In this document: positions 17,297-26,607 of the stretch, piece after piece | Layout of the letters: the number at the start of each line of letters is the position of its first letter | How positions within the stretch are numbered: position 1 is the first letter of the stretch | Assembly (NCBI RefSeq): GCF_040110915.1 | Contig: NZ_CP157793.1 | Span: 1,128,939 to 1,192,938 of the forward strand | DNA: 64,000 nucleotides | Reading direction: 5' to 3' | Source: Stappia sp. | GTDB lineage: Bacteria; Pseudomonadota; Alphaproteobacteria; Rhizobiales; Stappiaceae | Program-made: the position numbers and the translations under genes | The notes under the pieces: generated by a model | Database searches by the model: none | What the model saw: only the letters and a program-made list of their open reading frames with translations | Told to the model about the DNA's origin: nothing

Positions 17297-20200
17297 AACA
17301 ACGACCTCATGTCCTTCGTCTTTTCCTCGACCCGGGCGGCGACATCCTGGAGCGTTTCGGCATTCGCGTCCGACAGGGCATCCTCGCCGAGATGCTGCAT
17401 CGCGTTCGCCTTCGCGTCCGCCGACAGGGCGGGGCCCGTCTCGCCGGACAGCACCTGATCGACGATCCGCGCCGCCATGTCGGCGAGTGTGGCGCCATTG
17501 GCGAGCGACATCAACGGAATGTCGATGCCGAACTGGCGTTCCGCCGCCATGCGCAGCTCCAGCGCCATCAGCGAATCCATGCCGACATCCGTCAGCGGCT
17601 TGCCCGGCTCGATCTCGGCTGCATCGATCCGCAGGATGCGGCCGATCTCGGTCGCGAGCAGTCCGCAGACCTTCTCGATCGCGCCGGCCCGGTCTAGCCC
17701 CTCGAGCAGCGCGGCCAGATCGATCGCGCCGGCCTCGCCGCCGCTGTCGTCGCTGCCGTCGATGCCCAGCCGCTCGGCGAATCCGGTGCCGAGCAGCGCC
17801 AGATCGCGGCGCGCCGCCGCCCAGTCGATGCGCGCGTAGCCGGTGAGCGCCCGTTTCACGTCGTCCTGCGGCTCGGCCATCAGCCGGGCGAGGCCGTCGA
17901 GCGCTTCCCGCGCGCTCAGCGCATGGCGGCCGAGCTTGCGGGCGAGCTTGTCGCCGACCTCGGCATTGCGCGCGAGATAGCCCGCGTCGGAAATCGCGCC
18001 CCAGGCCACGGCGAGGCCGGGCAGTCCTTCCGCGCGGCGGCGGGCGGCCAGGCCTTCAAGGTAGCCGTTGGCAGCGACATAGTTCGCCTGTCCGGGATTG
18101 CCGACCAGCGTGGTGGCCGACGAAAACAGCACGAAATGCGCGAGCGCATCCTGCCGGGTGAGGCGGTCGAGCAACTCCGCGCCCCGCACCTTGGGGGCGA
18201 GAACCCGGTCGATCGCCGCCCGGTCGAGATTGGCGATCAGCATGTCGTCCAGCACCATCGCGGTGTGGAACACGCCGCCGATCGACCCGGCCTTGGCCCG
18301 CACGTTTGCCAGCGCTTCGGAAAGTGCGACTTCGTCGGTCGCGTCGCAGGCATGCGCGGTGACCGTCACGCCGCGTGCGGCCATCTCCGCGATGAGGTCG
18401 GCGGCGCCGTCCGCCGCCGCGCCGCGCCGCGACAGCACCGCCACGGTGCGCGCGCCCATGTCGGCAAGGCGGCGGATCAGCGCGGCGCCGAAGCCGCCGA
18501 AGCCGCCGATCACCACCATCGCGGCCTGCGCGTCGAGGGCGACGGGCGCCAGCGTTTCCGGCGCCTCGACCGTTTCCGGCGGGCGGATCACGATCTTGCC
18601 GATGTGCCCCGCCTGCTGCATGAGCCGGAAGGCGGCCACCGCGTCGTCCGCGTCGAAATCGCGGTAGGGCAGGGGCACCAGCGTTTCGTCCTCGAACAGC
18701 GCCATCAACTCGCGCAGCAGCCGCTGGGCAAGCGCCGGCTGATGCACCAGCAGCTGGTCGGCGTCGATGCCGAAATAGCTCAGGTTCTGGCGGAACGGCC
18801 GCAGGCCCAGATGGGTGTTGGCGTAGAAGTCGCGCTTGCCCAGTTCCAGAAAGCGGCCGAAGGGCTTGAGCACGTCGATGCTGCGCTCCATCGCCTCGCC
18901 CGACAGCGAGTTGAGCACCACGTCGACGCCGGCGCCGCCGGTCAGCCGGCGGATGTCGTCGGCGAAGGCGAGCGAGCGGGAATCGAGCACGTGTGCGACG
19001 CCGAGACGGCGCAGCAGGCTGCGCTTTTCCGCCGATCCGGCGGTCGCGATGATCCGCGCGCCGACATGCCGGGCGATCTGGATCGCGGCGAGGCCGACGC
19101 CGCCGGCGCCACCGTGGATGAGCACCGTGTCCTTCGGCTGCAGCGCGGCCAGATGCACCAGCGCGTAGTAGCTCGTCAGGAAGGCGACCGGGATGGTCGC
19201 GGCCGCTTCCGCCGGCAGATTGCCCGGCACCGGAACGCACCCCGTCTGCGACACGCGCACGTGGGTGGCGAAACACGCCGGCGCGAAGGCGATCACCCGG
19301 TCGCCGACCGCGTGATCGGTCGCGTCGGGACCCAGGGCGACGACCCGCCCGCAGCACTCCATGCCGAGCGTCGGGCCGGCGAACCCGTCCTCCAGCGCCT
19401 CCTCGGGGAGAAGGCCGAGCGCCCACATCACATCGCGGAAGTTGAGACCGGTCGCTTCCACGGCGATCTCGATCTCGTCGCCTTGCAGCGGCGCGCGCTC
19501 CATGTCGCGCCAGGCGAGGCGGTCGAGCAGGCCCTGTTGCCCCATTTCGAGACGCAGGGCCGGGGTCGGGGCGGCTCCCTCGCCGACGACCGGCAGATCG
19601 GTGCGCCGGTCGAGACGCAGCCCCAGACGGCGGTCCCCGTCGAGCACGATCTCGCGTTCGTTCGCCGCGTCGGCGGCGTCGATCTCGGCGGCGATGCGCA
19701 GGGCGATGGCACTCGGATCCCGGTGCCGGCCCGGATCGAGCAGGCGCAGGGTCACATCGGGAAATTCGTTGATCGCGACGCGACCGTAGGCCCAGATCGC
19801 CGCCTGCACGGGGTCGGGCGTCCGCGACAGGGCATGCGCGCGCGCGCCGTCGGGCGCGACGACGAGGATCTGTCCGGCGCGGGCGCCGCAGCGTGTCAGC
19901 AGGCGCGTGAGCGTCCAGGTGCGGTCCCCGACCGCGGCAAGCGCATCGTCGTCGCGGAACGCGCCGGTCAGGTCGATCACTCCGCCCGCGCAGGCCGCCT
20001 GAAGATCGGCGTTCTGCGCGAAAAGGTCGGGATCGTCGAGATCCAGCGTCCAGTCGCCGGCCGCGGTCACGGCGGTCTCGCCGCCGATTTCGGCGAGCGC
20101 GGCGGTGAGGCCGCGCTCCTCCAGGCAGCGCTTCAGACTGCGCGCCACCGCCCGGCCGTGGCCGTCGGCATCGCTCAGCACCAGCAGGGCGCTTGTGTCG

Positions 20201-23200
20201 GCGGACTGGTCCTCGCGCCCCGCGCCGTTGGCGCGGGCGGCCGGGTCCTGCGGCGCTTGCGCGACCGCCCTGGGCCGCGCCGCGACGAGGCTCGCCTCGA
20301 TCAGGGCGCCATCCAGCGCGGCCGTCTCGACCGCGTCGAACGGTCCGGCCTGCAGGGTCTTGGCCCAGTCCGCGCCACTCTGGCGCGCGGAAAAGGCGAA
20401 GTCGGTGCCGGGCAGCACGGTCCACCAGTCGTGACCGATGCCGTGGATGAGATCCGCCGAAAGCGTCGGTGCCGGTTCGGCGGCGAGCAGCAGGGCATCG
20501 CCGGCCAGCGCGCGGGCAAGATCGCTCAGCGCCGCCCCGGCCAGAGCCGTGAGCGCGTTGCAGGCGATCACCAGATCGAAGGGGCCGGCCTCGGCGAGGG
20601 TCTCGGCCTCGAAGGGAACGAAACGCGTGTCGGGACGCCCGTGCCACTGCCGCTGGGCGCGGTCGAGCGCTGTCCGGGTCGCGTCGGTCACGGTGAGCAC
20701 GGCGCGGTCCTGCGGCAGCGCGGCGGCCAGCGTCTGGGCCAGAGCCGGCTGATCCGCGCCGATCATGAGCACGGCGAGCGGCTTGTGCGCCGGCCAGTCG
20801 GCGATCACCCGCCGGGCGATCCCCGCGAGGCCGTCGGCAAGCGCCTTCATGCCGGGCGCGTCGGTGCGATAGGCGTCGTAGAGGCCGGGCGCGAAGAACT
20901 CCGGTGCGCGGTCCGGCAGGCCGGCGCGCAGGACGTCGGGCAGGTCGTCGGCGAGCCGCGCCAGCAGCGTCGCCTCGGGACCATGCGCACCGACGCCGGC
21001 AAAGAGCGACTGCACGAGATCGTCGGGATCGAGCGCCTCTTCCAGGTCGAGGAGGCGCCAGCCCTCCGGGGTTTCCTCGGCAAGCTCCTGCTGCGCCAGT
21101 TCGTGCAGGAAATGGCCGGCGAAGGGCACGGCGGTCTCCGCCAGCCGGCCGTCGGCCACGGCGGCGGCAAGGGGCGTCGGGCCCGGCCCAAGCACCTCCG
21201 CAAGACTGCGATGGACGATCGTGCGCGCCAGCGCGTCGAGCAGCAGCGGCTCGTCCGCCGGTTGAAAGCCCTCGGCGTCGGCATCGGCGACGACAATCCC
21301 CGCATCGCGCGCCAGCGCGATCACATCGGCGGGCGCAGGCGTTGCCTCGCAGGCGTCGCCGCTCAGCAGCCGCGCGTCGAGACGATAGGCGAGGGCGCCG
21401 CCGTCCTGCGCCATCTGGAACTGCACGGCGCGGAAGCGCGCGCCGCGCAGCCGCGCGACGAGGACGCCGGCGTCGTCGCGGTAGTCGAAGGTCGCCACGA
21501 TCGAGCGCGGGCTGGCGCGCTCCAGAACGATCTCGACGCGCGTCGGCACCGCCTGGGCGGCATGCAGTTCGATGGCGCCGAAGCGCACCGGCAGGAACCC
21601 GGTTCCCTCTTCGCCCCCGACATGGGCGGCGAGCAGGGCGAAGAGACCGTGGAAGCCGGCGTCGGCAAGGGCGGGATGCAGAGCGAAGCGGTCCGGATCG
21701 ACGCCGTCGCACGGGGGCGCCAGCGTCACGTCCGCCTGTCGTTCGCCGCGCAGCACGGTCGTGGAGGCAAGGCGGAAGGCGGGGCCGTAGAAGAGACCAT
21801 GCGCCTCGGTGAGCGCGTAGATCGCCTCCTGCGTGATGGTGGTCTCGCCCGGCGCACCGGAGGGCGCCTGCGGGTCGCTCGCCGCCGCAAGCGTGCGGAA
21901 CGAAGCCTGCGCATGCATCGACCAGTCCGCGTCCGCCAGACGCGGCCGCGAACAGATCTCGATCACCCGGTCGTCGGCGGACAGCCGGATGCGCGTTTCG
22001 ACCGTCTTGCCGGCTTCCAGCAGCAAGGGGCGCACGATCTCGAAATCGCACAGTTCGACCGTGGCCGTGCCGGTGAAATCCAGGGCCGCGCGCAGCGCCA
22101 TTTCCACGAAGCCGGCGGCGGGGAAGACGGTTGCCTCCTCCACCTTGTGATCGGCGAGGAACGGCAGGAGGTCGGTATCTATCAGGTTGTACCAGGTGGT
22201 GTCGTCGTCGCGCAGCCGCGCGCCGGCGAGCGGCGAGGCCCGGTCGGTGACGTTCAGCCGTTCGCCCGTTTCCGGCGTGACATAGGGCACCGTCTGCCAG
22301 GGGTAATGCGGCAGGGGCGGAAGGTTCTTGCCGGCCGGGCCGACGAGCCGGTCGAAATCCGGCGTCGCGCCATGGGCGACGATCCGGGCGACCAGATGCT
22401 CGATGCTGTCGGGCTTTTCGGCGTCGGTCTTCGGCTTGTCGAAGGTGGCGAGAACCGGCGCCGGCGCGGACGCCGCCCGCAGCGTGTCGCGGACGTAGTT
22501 GAGCAGGACGGGCTTGGGACCGATCTCCACCACGAGATCGACCGGGTGCCGCTCGGCGAGGGTCTGGACCGCATCCGCGAAACGCACGGGCCGGCGCACG
22601 TTTTCCCACCAGTAGTCGGCATCCGGCACGATCGTCTCCGCCTCGGGGTGAACCGAGGACAGGAAGGCGATCCCGCCCTGCCTGTGCGCGATGGTGCCGA
22701 GAGCGGTCTTCAGCGGCGCCTCGATCGGGTCGACCAGGGCGCTGTGGAACGGGTAGGCGATCGTGAGCTTGCGCAAGGCCCATTTCTTCTTGCGCGCCAG
22801 CCGCGCGAAGGCGTCGATGCTCTCGCTCGGGCCGGAGAGCGTGACGCTGCGCGGCGAGTTCACGGCGGAAAGCTCCAGCCCCGGCAGCGCGGCTTCCGCC
22901 AGCGCGGCGCGCGCGTCGTCCTCGGCGAGCAGAAGCGCGGCCATGCCCCCCAGGTGTCGCACCACTTCCTGCTGTGTCGACCGCGCGTGGATGATCGACG
23001 TCGCGGTCTTGAGATCGACCAGCCCCGCGTACCAGGCCGCGGCGACCTCGCCCACGCTGTGCCCGACGACGGCCGAGGCCTCGACCCCGCGCTCGCGCAG
23101 CGCGCTGGCCAGTGCCACCTGAAGCGCGAAGAGTAGCGGCTGTGCGATCTCCGTGCGCTCGATCTCGGTATCGAGATCGCCGGAGAACAGCATGGTGACC

Positions 23201-24906
23201 AGCGACCAGCCGGACTCCGCCATGAAATGCTTGTCGACCGCCTCGAACACGCGGCGGAACACCGGCTCGGTCTGGTAGGCCGCCTGTCCCATGCCGGCCC
23301 ATTGCGAGCCGTTGCCGGAAAAGGCGAAGGCGATGCGTCCCGTGCGCCCGGCCGCCTTTCCGCTGATGGCCTGCGCGGTTGCGGTGTCGTCGGCGTGCGC
23401 GCGCAGGGCGGCGCGCTTCTCCTCGGCGGTGCCGAGCGCGATCAGCCGGTGTTCGAGCAGGTCGCGGTGGCGCACGGTGGCGTCGCTGATGGCGCCGGCC
23501 GACACCTCGGCGGGCGCGCTGTCGAGGCAGGTGGCGTACCGCCGGGCCAGATCCTTCAGCGCCGCCTCGCTGCGCGCCGACAGGACGAGGGGCGCGGTGT
23601 CCGGAACCGTGCTTTGCGGCGCGCGGACCTCCGCCCCGTCGCTCACGATGGCATGGGCATTCGTGCCGCCGAAGCCGAAGGAGTTGATCCCCGCAAGACG
23701 CGGCGTGTCCTTGCGCTCCAGCGCCACGGGCGCGGCCGCGACCTCAAGGTTCAGGTCGGCGAAGTCGATGTTGGGATTCGGCTCATCGAAATGCAGCGAC
23801 CTGGGGAACGTGTCATGGCGCAGCGCAAGCACCGACTTCAGCACGCCGACGAGGCCCGACACCGGTTCCAGATGGCCGACGTTGGTCTTGACCGATCCGA
23901 TCGGCAGCGGCGCGCTGCGCGAGCGGCCGACCACGCTTCCGAGCGCCGAGGCCTCCGCCGGGTCGCCGACCTGGGTGCCGGTTCCATGCGCCTCGATGAA
24001 GGCGAGGTCGTTCGGGTCGATTTCCAGACCGTGATAGAGCGCGTCGAGCAGAACCGCCTGCGACGACGCGGAAGGGAGCGACAGCCCGGCGGTGCGCCCG
24101 TCGGCGTTGATGCCCGTCGCCACGATGCGCGCCCGCGGGCTGGGATCGGCATCGTCGCGCCGCAGCACCATCGCCACCGCGCCTTCGGACCGCACATAGC
24201 CGTCGCCCGATGCGTCGAAGGCCCGGCACAGGCCCTGCGGCGACAGCATGGAGGCGCGCGCGAAGCCGATGAAGGAAAAGGGGCTCAGCAGAAGATTGAC
24301 GCCGGCCACGATGGCGGTGTCGATCTGGCCGCTTTCGATGGCGCTGACGGCCTGATGCAGCGCGACGAGCGAGGACGAACACGCGGTGTCGAGCGTGAAG
24401 CTCGGTCCGCGCAGATCGAAGATATAGGAAATGCGGTTGGAGACGATCGACAGCGTGTTGCCGGTCATCGACTGCATGTCGACGGCGGGCATGTCGAACA
24501 GCAGACGCTGATGGTAGTCCAGTCCGGAGGCGCCGACATAGACACCGGTCTCGGAGCCGGCGAGGTCGGAGGGCTTCAACCCGGCGTCTTCGAGAGCTTC
24601 CCACACCGTTTGCAGCAAGAGGCGCTGCTGCGGATCGATCTGGGCGGACTCGCGCGGCGAAATGCCGAAGAAGCCGGCGTCGAATCCCCACACGTCGTCG
24701 ATCTGGCCCGCGGCGAAGGTGAAGCTGCGTCCGGCTGCCCCCTTGAGCGGATGAAGGAAGCGTTCGGTGGAAAACCGATCCGCCGTGACCTGCGTGACGG
24801 AGCACCGCCCCTCGCTCAGCAACGACCAGAAATCATCGACCGAATTGGCGCCGGGAAGCCGCGCTGCATAGCCTGAGATGATGGTCTTGTGTGCACGCAA
24901 CGACAT
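17293..24906 (-). CDS. rkpA: RkpA-like multidomain type I polyketide/fatty-acid synthase
   Basis: This 2537-residue megasynthase is close to the length of Sinorhizobium RkpA. Domain order is KS (active C176 in DTACSSS, H307, H345), AT (S617 in GHSVGE, H721), DH (H920, D1082), a region with a weak methyltransferase-like core at about 1360-1500, ER (about 1800-2110, nucleotide loop HGGAGGVGLA), KR (GGFGGFG at 2134-2140, later NYVAAN) and ACP (S2445 in GMDSLM). No thioesterase follows, so release probably depends on RkpG, which is encoded in the overlapping next gene. All reductive domains keep their motifs, so a saturated chain is expected. The start ATG at 24906 has a GGAAG site. RkpA in rhizobia is needed for K-antigen capsule. 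Confidence 0.88.
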   Translation of the reverse strand: MSLRAHKTIISGYAARLPGANSVDDFWSLLSEGRCSVTQVTADRFSTERFLHPLKGAAGRSFTFAAGQIDDVWGFDAGFFGISPRESAQIDPQQRLLLQTVWEALEDAGLKPSDLAGSETGVYVGASGLDYHQRLLFDMPAVDMQSMTGNTLSIVSNRISYIFDLRGPSFTLDTACSSSLVALHQAVSAIESGQIDTAIVAGVNLLLSPFSFIGFARASMLSPQGLCRAFDASGDGYVRSEGAVAMVLRRDDADPSPRARIVATGINADGRTAGLSLPSASSQAVLLDALYHGLEIDPNDLAFIEAHGTGTQVGDPAEASALGSVVGRSRSAPLPIGSVKTNVGHLEPVSGLVGVLKSVLALRHDTFPRSLHFDEPNPNIDFADLNLEVAAAPVALERKDTPRLAGINSFGFGGTNAHAIVSDGAEVRAPQSTVPDTAPLVLSARSEAALKDLARRYATCLDSAPAEVSAGAISDATVRHRDLLEHRLIALGTAEEKRAALRAHADDTATAQAISGKAAGRTGRIAFAFSGNGSQWAGMGQAAYQTEPVFRRVFEAVDKHFMAESGWSLVTMLFSGDLDTEIERTEIAQPLLFALQVALASALRERGVEASAVVGHSVGEVAAAWYAGLVDLKTATSIIHARSTQQEVVRHLGGMAALLLAEDDARAALAEAALPGLELSAVNSPRSVTLSGPSESIDAFARLARKKKWALRKLTIAYPFHSALVDPIEAPLKTALGTIAHRQGGIAFLSSVHPEAETIVPDADYWWENVRRPVRFADAVQTLAERHPVDLVVEIGPKPVLLNYVRDTLRAASAPAPVLATFDKPKTDAEKPDSIEHLVARIVAHGATPDFDRLVGPAGKNLPPLPHYPWQTVPYVTPETGERLNVTDRASPLAGARLRDDDTTWYNLIDTDLLPFLADHKVEEATVFPAAGFVEMALRAALDFTGTATVELCDFEIVRPLLLEAGKTVETRIRLSADDRVIEICSRPRLADADWSMHAQASFRTLAAASDPQAPSGAPGETTITQEAIYALTEAHGLFYGPAFRLASTTVLRGERQADVTLAPPCDGVDPDRFALHPALADAGFHGLFALLAAHVGGEEGTGFLPVRFGAIELHAAQAVPTRVEIVLERASPRSIVATFDYRDDAGVLVARLRGARFRAVQFQMAQDGGALAYRLDARLLSGDACEATPAPADVIALARDAGIVVADADAEGFQPADEPLLLDALARTIVHRSLAEVLGPGPTPLAAAVADGRLAETAVPFAGHFLHELAQQELAEETPEGWRLLDLEEALDPDDLVQSLFAGVGAHGPEATLLARLADDLPDVLRAGLPDRAPEFFAPGLYDAYRTDAPGMKALADGLAGIARRVIADWPAHKPLAVLMIGADQPALAQTLAAALPQDRAVLTVTDATRTALDRAQRQWHGRPDTRFVPFEAETLAEAGPFDLVIACNALTALAGAALSDLARALAGDALLLAAEPAPTLSADLIHGIGHDWWTVLPGTDFAFSARQSGADWAKTLQAGPFDAVETAALDGALIEASLVAARPRAVAQAPQDPAARANGAGREDQSADTSALLVLSDADGHGRAVARSLKRCLEERGLTAALAEIGGETAVTAAGDWTLDLDDPDLFAQNADLQAACAGGVIDLTGAFRDDDALAAVGDRTWTLTRLLTRCGARAGQILVVAPDGARAHALSRTPDPVQAAIWAYGRVAINEFPDVTLRLLDPGRHRDPSAIALRIAAEIDAADAANEREIVLDGDRRLGLRLDRRTDLPVVGEGAAPTPALRLEMGQQGLLDRLAWRDMERAPLQGDEIEIAVEATGLNFRDVMWALGLLPEEALEDGFAGPTLGMECCGRVVALGPDATDHAVGDRVIAFAPACFATHVRVSQTGCVPVPGNLPAEAAATIPVAFLTSYYALVHLAALQPKDTVLIHGGAGGVGLAAIQIARHVGARIIATAGSAEKRSLLRRLGVAHVLDSRSLAFADDIRRLTGGAGVDVVLNSLSGEAMERSIDVLKPFGRFLELGKRDFYANTHLGLRPFRQNLSYFGIDADQLLVHQPALAQRLLRELMALFEDETLVPLPYRDFDADDAVAAFRLMQQAGHIGKIVIRPPETVEAPETLAPVALDAQAAMVVIGGFGGFGAALIRRLADMGARTVAVLSRRGAAADGAADLIAEMAARGVTVTAHACDATDEVALSEALANVRAKAGSIGGVFHTAMVLDDMLIANLDRAAIDRVLAPKVRGAELLDRLTRQDALAHFVLFSSATTLVGNPGQANYVAANGYLEGLAARRRAEGLPGLAVAWGAISDAGYLARNAEVGDKLARKLGRHALSAREALDGLARLMAEPQDDVKRALTGYARIDWAAARRDLALLGTGFAERLGIDGSDDSGGEAGAIDLAALLEGLDRAGAIEKVCGLLATEIGRILRIDAAEIEPGKPLTDVGMDSLMALELRMAAERQFGIDIPLMSLANGATLADMAARIVDQVLSGETGPALSADAKANAMQHLGEDALSDANAETLQDVAARVEEKTKDMRSLL

Positions 24907-25294
24907 TCGGTGTTCTTCCGCAATTGGCCCGGTTCCAGACCGGTTTTATTCAAGGGTATGCAAAGCCGGCGACCGGGAGAAGAGGTATCATGGCTCCGCA
25001 CGGACGCAAAGGAACCATCATGACCCGGGGGCAAGTCGGATTTAATACGCTCTCGATGGTTGAAACGTAACGGAGCTTCCGGTTTCTGGATCAGCAGTTG
25101 GCATGTCGAAAGACCATGTTCTGGCACGCCCGGCTGTCCGGCCGCTTGGCGACCTGGGCGGACCGTTTCAAAACAGATGATGCATACGCAAGCCCCCGAC
25201 CGTATCGAATGCGCGTGGCGAAGCATTTTGCGACCCGGGCTCGCGCGTGCGCTTTATTGTCCAAGACGCGCACAGGATCAAGGCGTAATGTAGT
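24907..25294. other. 388-bp intergenic region between galE and rkpA
   Basis: No gene is seen. Open frames here have neither a ribosome-binding site nor protein-like composition. It must hold the rkpA promoter on the minus strand; a TTGCATACCCTTGAATAAAA stretch about 40-60 bases before the start is the only AT-rich candidate. Neither a terminator hairpin with a T-run nor a repeat was found. Confidence 0.4.
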
Positions 25295-26290
25295 TTAGAC
25301 CAACCGTGAATTGCGCGTCTGAAGATGCCGCTCCCACGCCAGCGCGTCGCGTGCGATGCGCTCCAGGTCCATGTGGTGCGGCTCCCAGTCCAGCAGCTTC
25401 ACGATCGCGGCATTGTCCGCGATAACCTGCGGCGGGTCGCCGGCGCGCCGCCCGCCGTGATGCACCGGAAAGGGCGATCCGGCCGCCGCCTGGACCGCCT
25501 GCACCACCTCCAGAACCGAATAGCCGCGCCCGTAGCCGCAGTTGACGGTGAAGTTCTCCCGGGTGTCCCGCAACCGTTTCAGCGCCAGGAAGTGGGCCTC
25601 GACCAGATCGCTGACATGGATGTAGTCGCGTTCCGCCGTTCCGTCGCGGGTCGGGTAATCCGTCCCGAACACGGTGAGGCCGTCGCGCTTTCCGAGCGCG
25701 GCCTCGCAGGCGACCTTCAGCAGATGCGTCGCGCCTTGCGTCGACTGGCCGGTGCGCCCCTGCGGATCCGCGCCGGCGACGTTGAAGTACCTGAGGGCCG
25801 CGTAGCGCAGCCCGCTCGCTCTGGCGACGTCGGCCAGCATCAGTTCGGTCATCAGTTTCGACGTGCCATAGGGCGAGACAGGGCGCTTCGGCGCGTCCTC
25901 CGCGACCGGGCAGGCCTCGGGCTCGCCATAGACGGCGGCCGTCGATGAAAAGATGAGACTTGTCACGTTGCGCGCGACGCAGGCCTCGATCAGCGCGCGC
26001 GAGGCGCAGGTGTTGTTGCGATAGTATTTGAGGGGATCGGCCAGCGATTCCGGCACCACCACCGATCCGGCGAAGTGGATCACCGCCTCGATCCCGACCT
26101 GTCCGAAGGCCCGCGCCAGCGTCGCCGGATCGCCGATGTCGCCCTCGACGAGCGTCGCCTGCGCCGGGACGGCCCAGTCATGCCCCGTGCTCAGGTTGTC
26201 GACCACCACCACCGTCTCGCCGGCGTCGAGAAGTCGCCAGACCATATGACTTCCGATATAGCCGGCGCCGCCGGTCACCAGTATCGCCAT
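25295..26290 (-). CDS. galE: UDP-glucose 4-epimerase (GalE/ExoB)
   Basis: This extended short-chain dehydrogenase interconverts UDP-glucose and UDP-galactose for surface polysaccharides. The Rossmann motif GGAGYIGS is at residues 7-14, the catalytic pair is YGTSK (Y141, K145), and the substrate-binding asparagine context is YFNVAGADPQG. Total length is 331 residues, normal for GalE. An upstream extension of 24 residues is possible, but the ATG at 26290 has a strong AGGAGG site, so that start is chosen. It is divergent from ugd, and both feed nucleotide sugars to the capsule locus. Confidence 0.92.
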   Translation of the reverse strand: MAILVTGGAGYIGSHMVWRLLDAGETVVVVDNLSTGHDWAVPAQATLVEGDIGDPATLARAFGQVGIEAVIHFAGSVVVPESLADPLKYYRNNTCASRALIEACVARNVTSLIFSSTAAVYGEPEACPVAEDAPKRPVSPYGTSKLMTELMLADVARASGLRYAALRYFNVAGADPQGRTGQSTQGATHLLKVACEAALGKRDGLTVFGTDYPTRDGTAERDYIHVSDLVEAHFLALKRLRDTRENFTVNCGYGRGYSVLEVVQAVQAAAGSPFPVHHGGRRAGDPPQVIADNAAIVKLLDWEPHHMDLERIARDALAWERHLQTRNSRLV

Positions 26291-26607
26291 GTCGTCCTCC
26301 TGGCAGCGAGACCGATCCGCGCCGCGCGGCGCGTCGTCACGCTCTGGGTATCGGCTTGACAATGCCCTGACAAGCGGACACCAAAGCGGCCCGTCCGTCC
26401 CGCACCACGCGCTGTGCCGAAAGCGCCGCCGGTCGAGACGGCGCCGGCGCGGGCGTTCCGTGCGGGCATCTTAGGCCCCGCCTGGTTCCGCGGACACAAA
26501 ACTGTCGTGCGCCGGTTCTATTGCCGGGCGGGAAATCCGGGGTGTGTGCGGAAGGGTCTCCGCGAAGGGCCGCGACCCCGGCCATGTTGCGAGACCGTGG
26601 AGGTGTC
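26291..26607. other. Divergent galE/ugd intergenic region
   Basis: These 317 bp contain no gene that can be supported. A perfect TTGACA box is present on the plus strand at 26356-26361, but no acceptable -10 box follows at 16-18 bp. Promoters for galE (minus) and ugd (plus) must lie here. Confidence 0.4.

Noticed and set aside
17923..23302. Very long open frames on the plus strand and in another minus frame across rkpA (over 1700 codons each)
   Set aside because: They are overlapped by a clear PKS reading frame with catalytic motifs; the alternative translations are Arg/Gly/His-rich with no domains, as expected from GC-rich codon bias.
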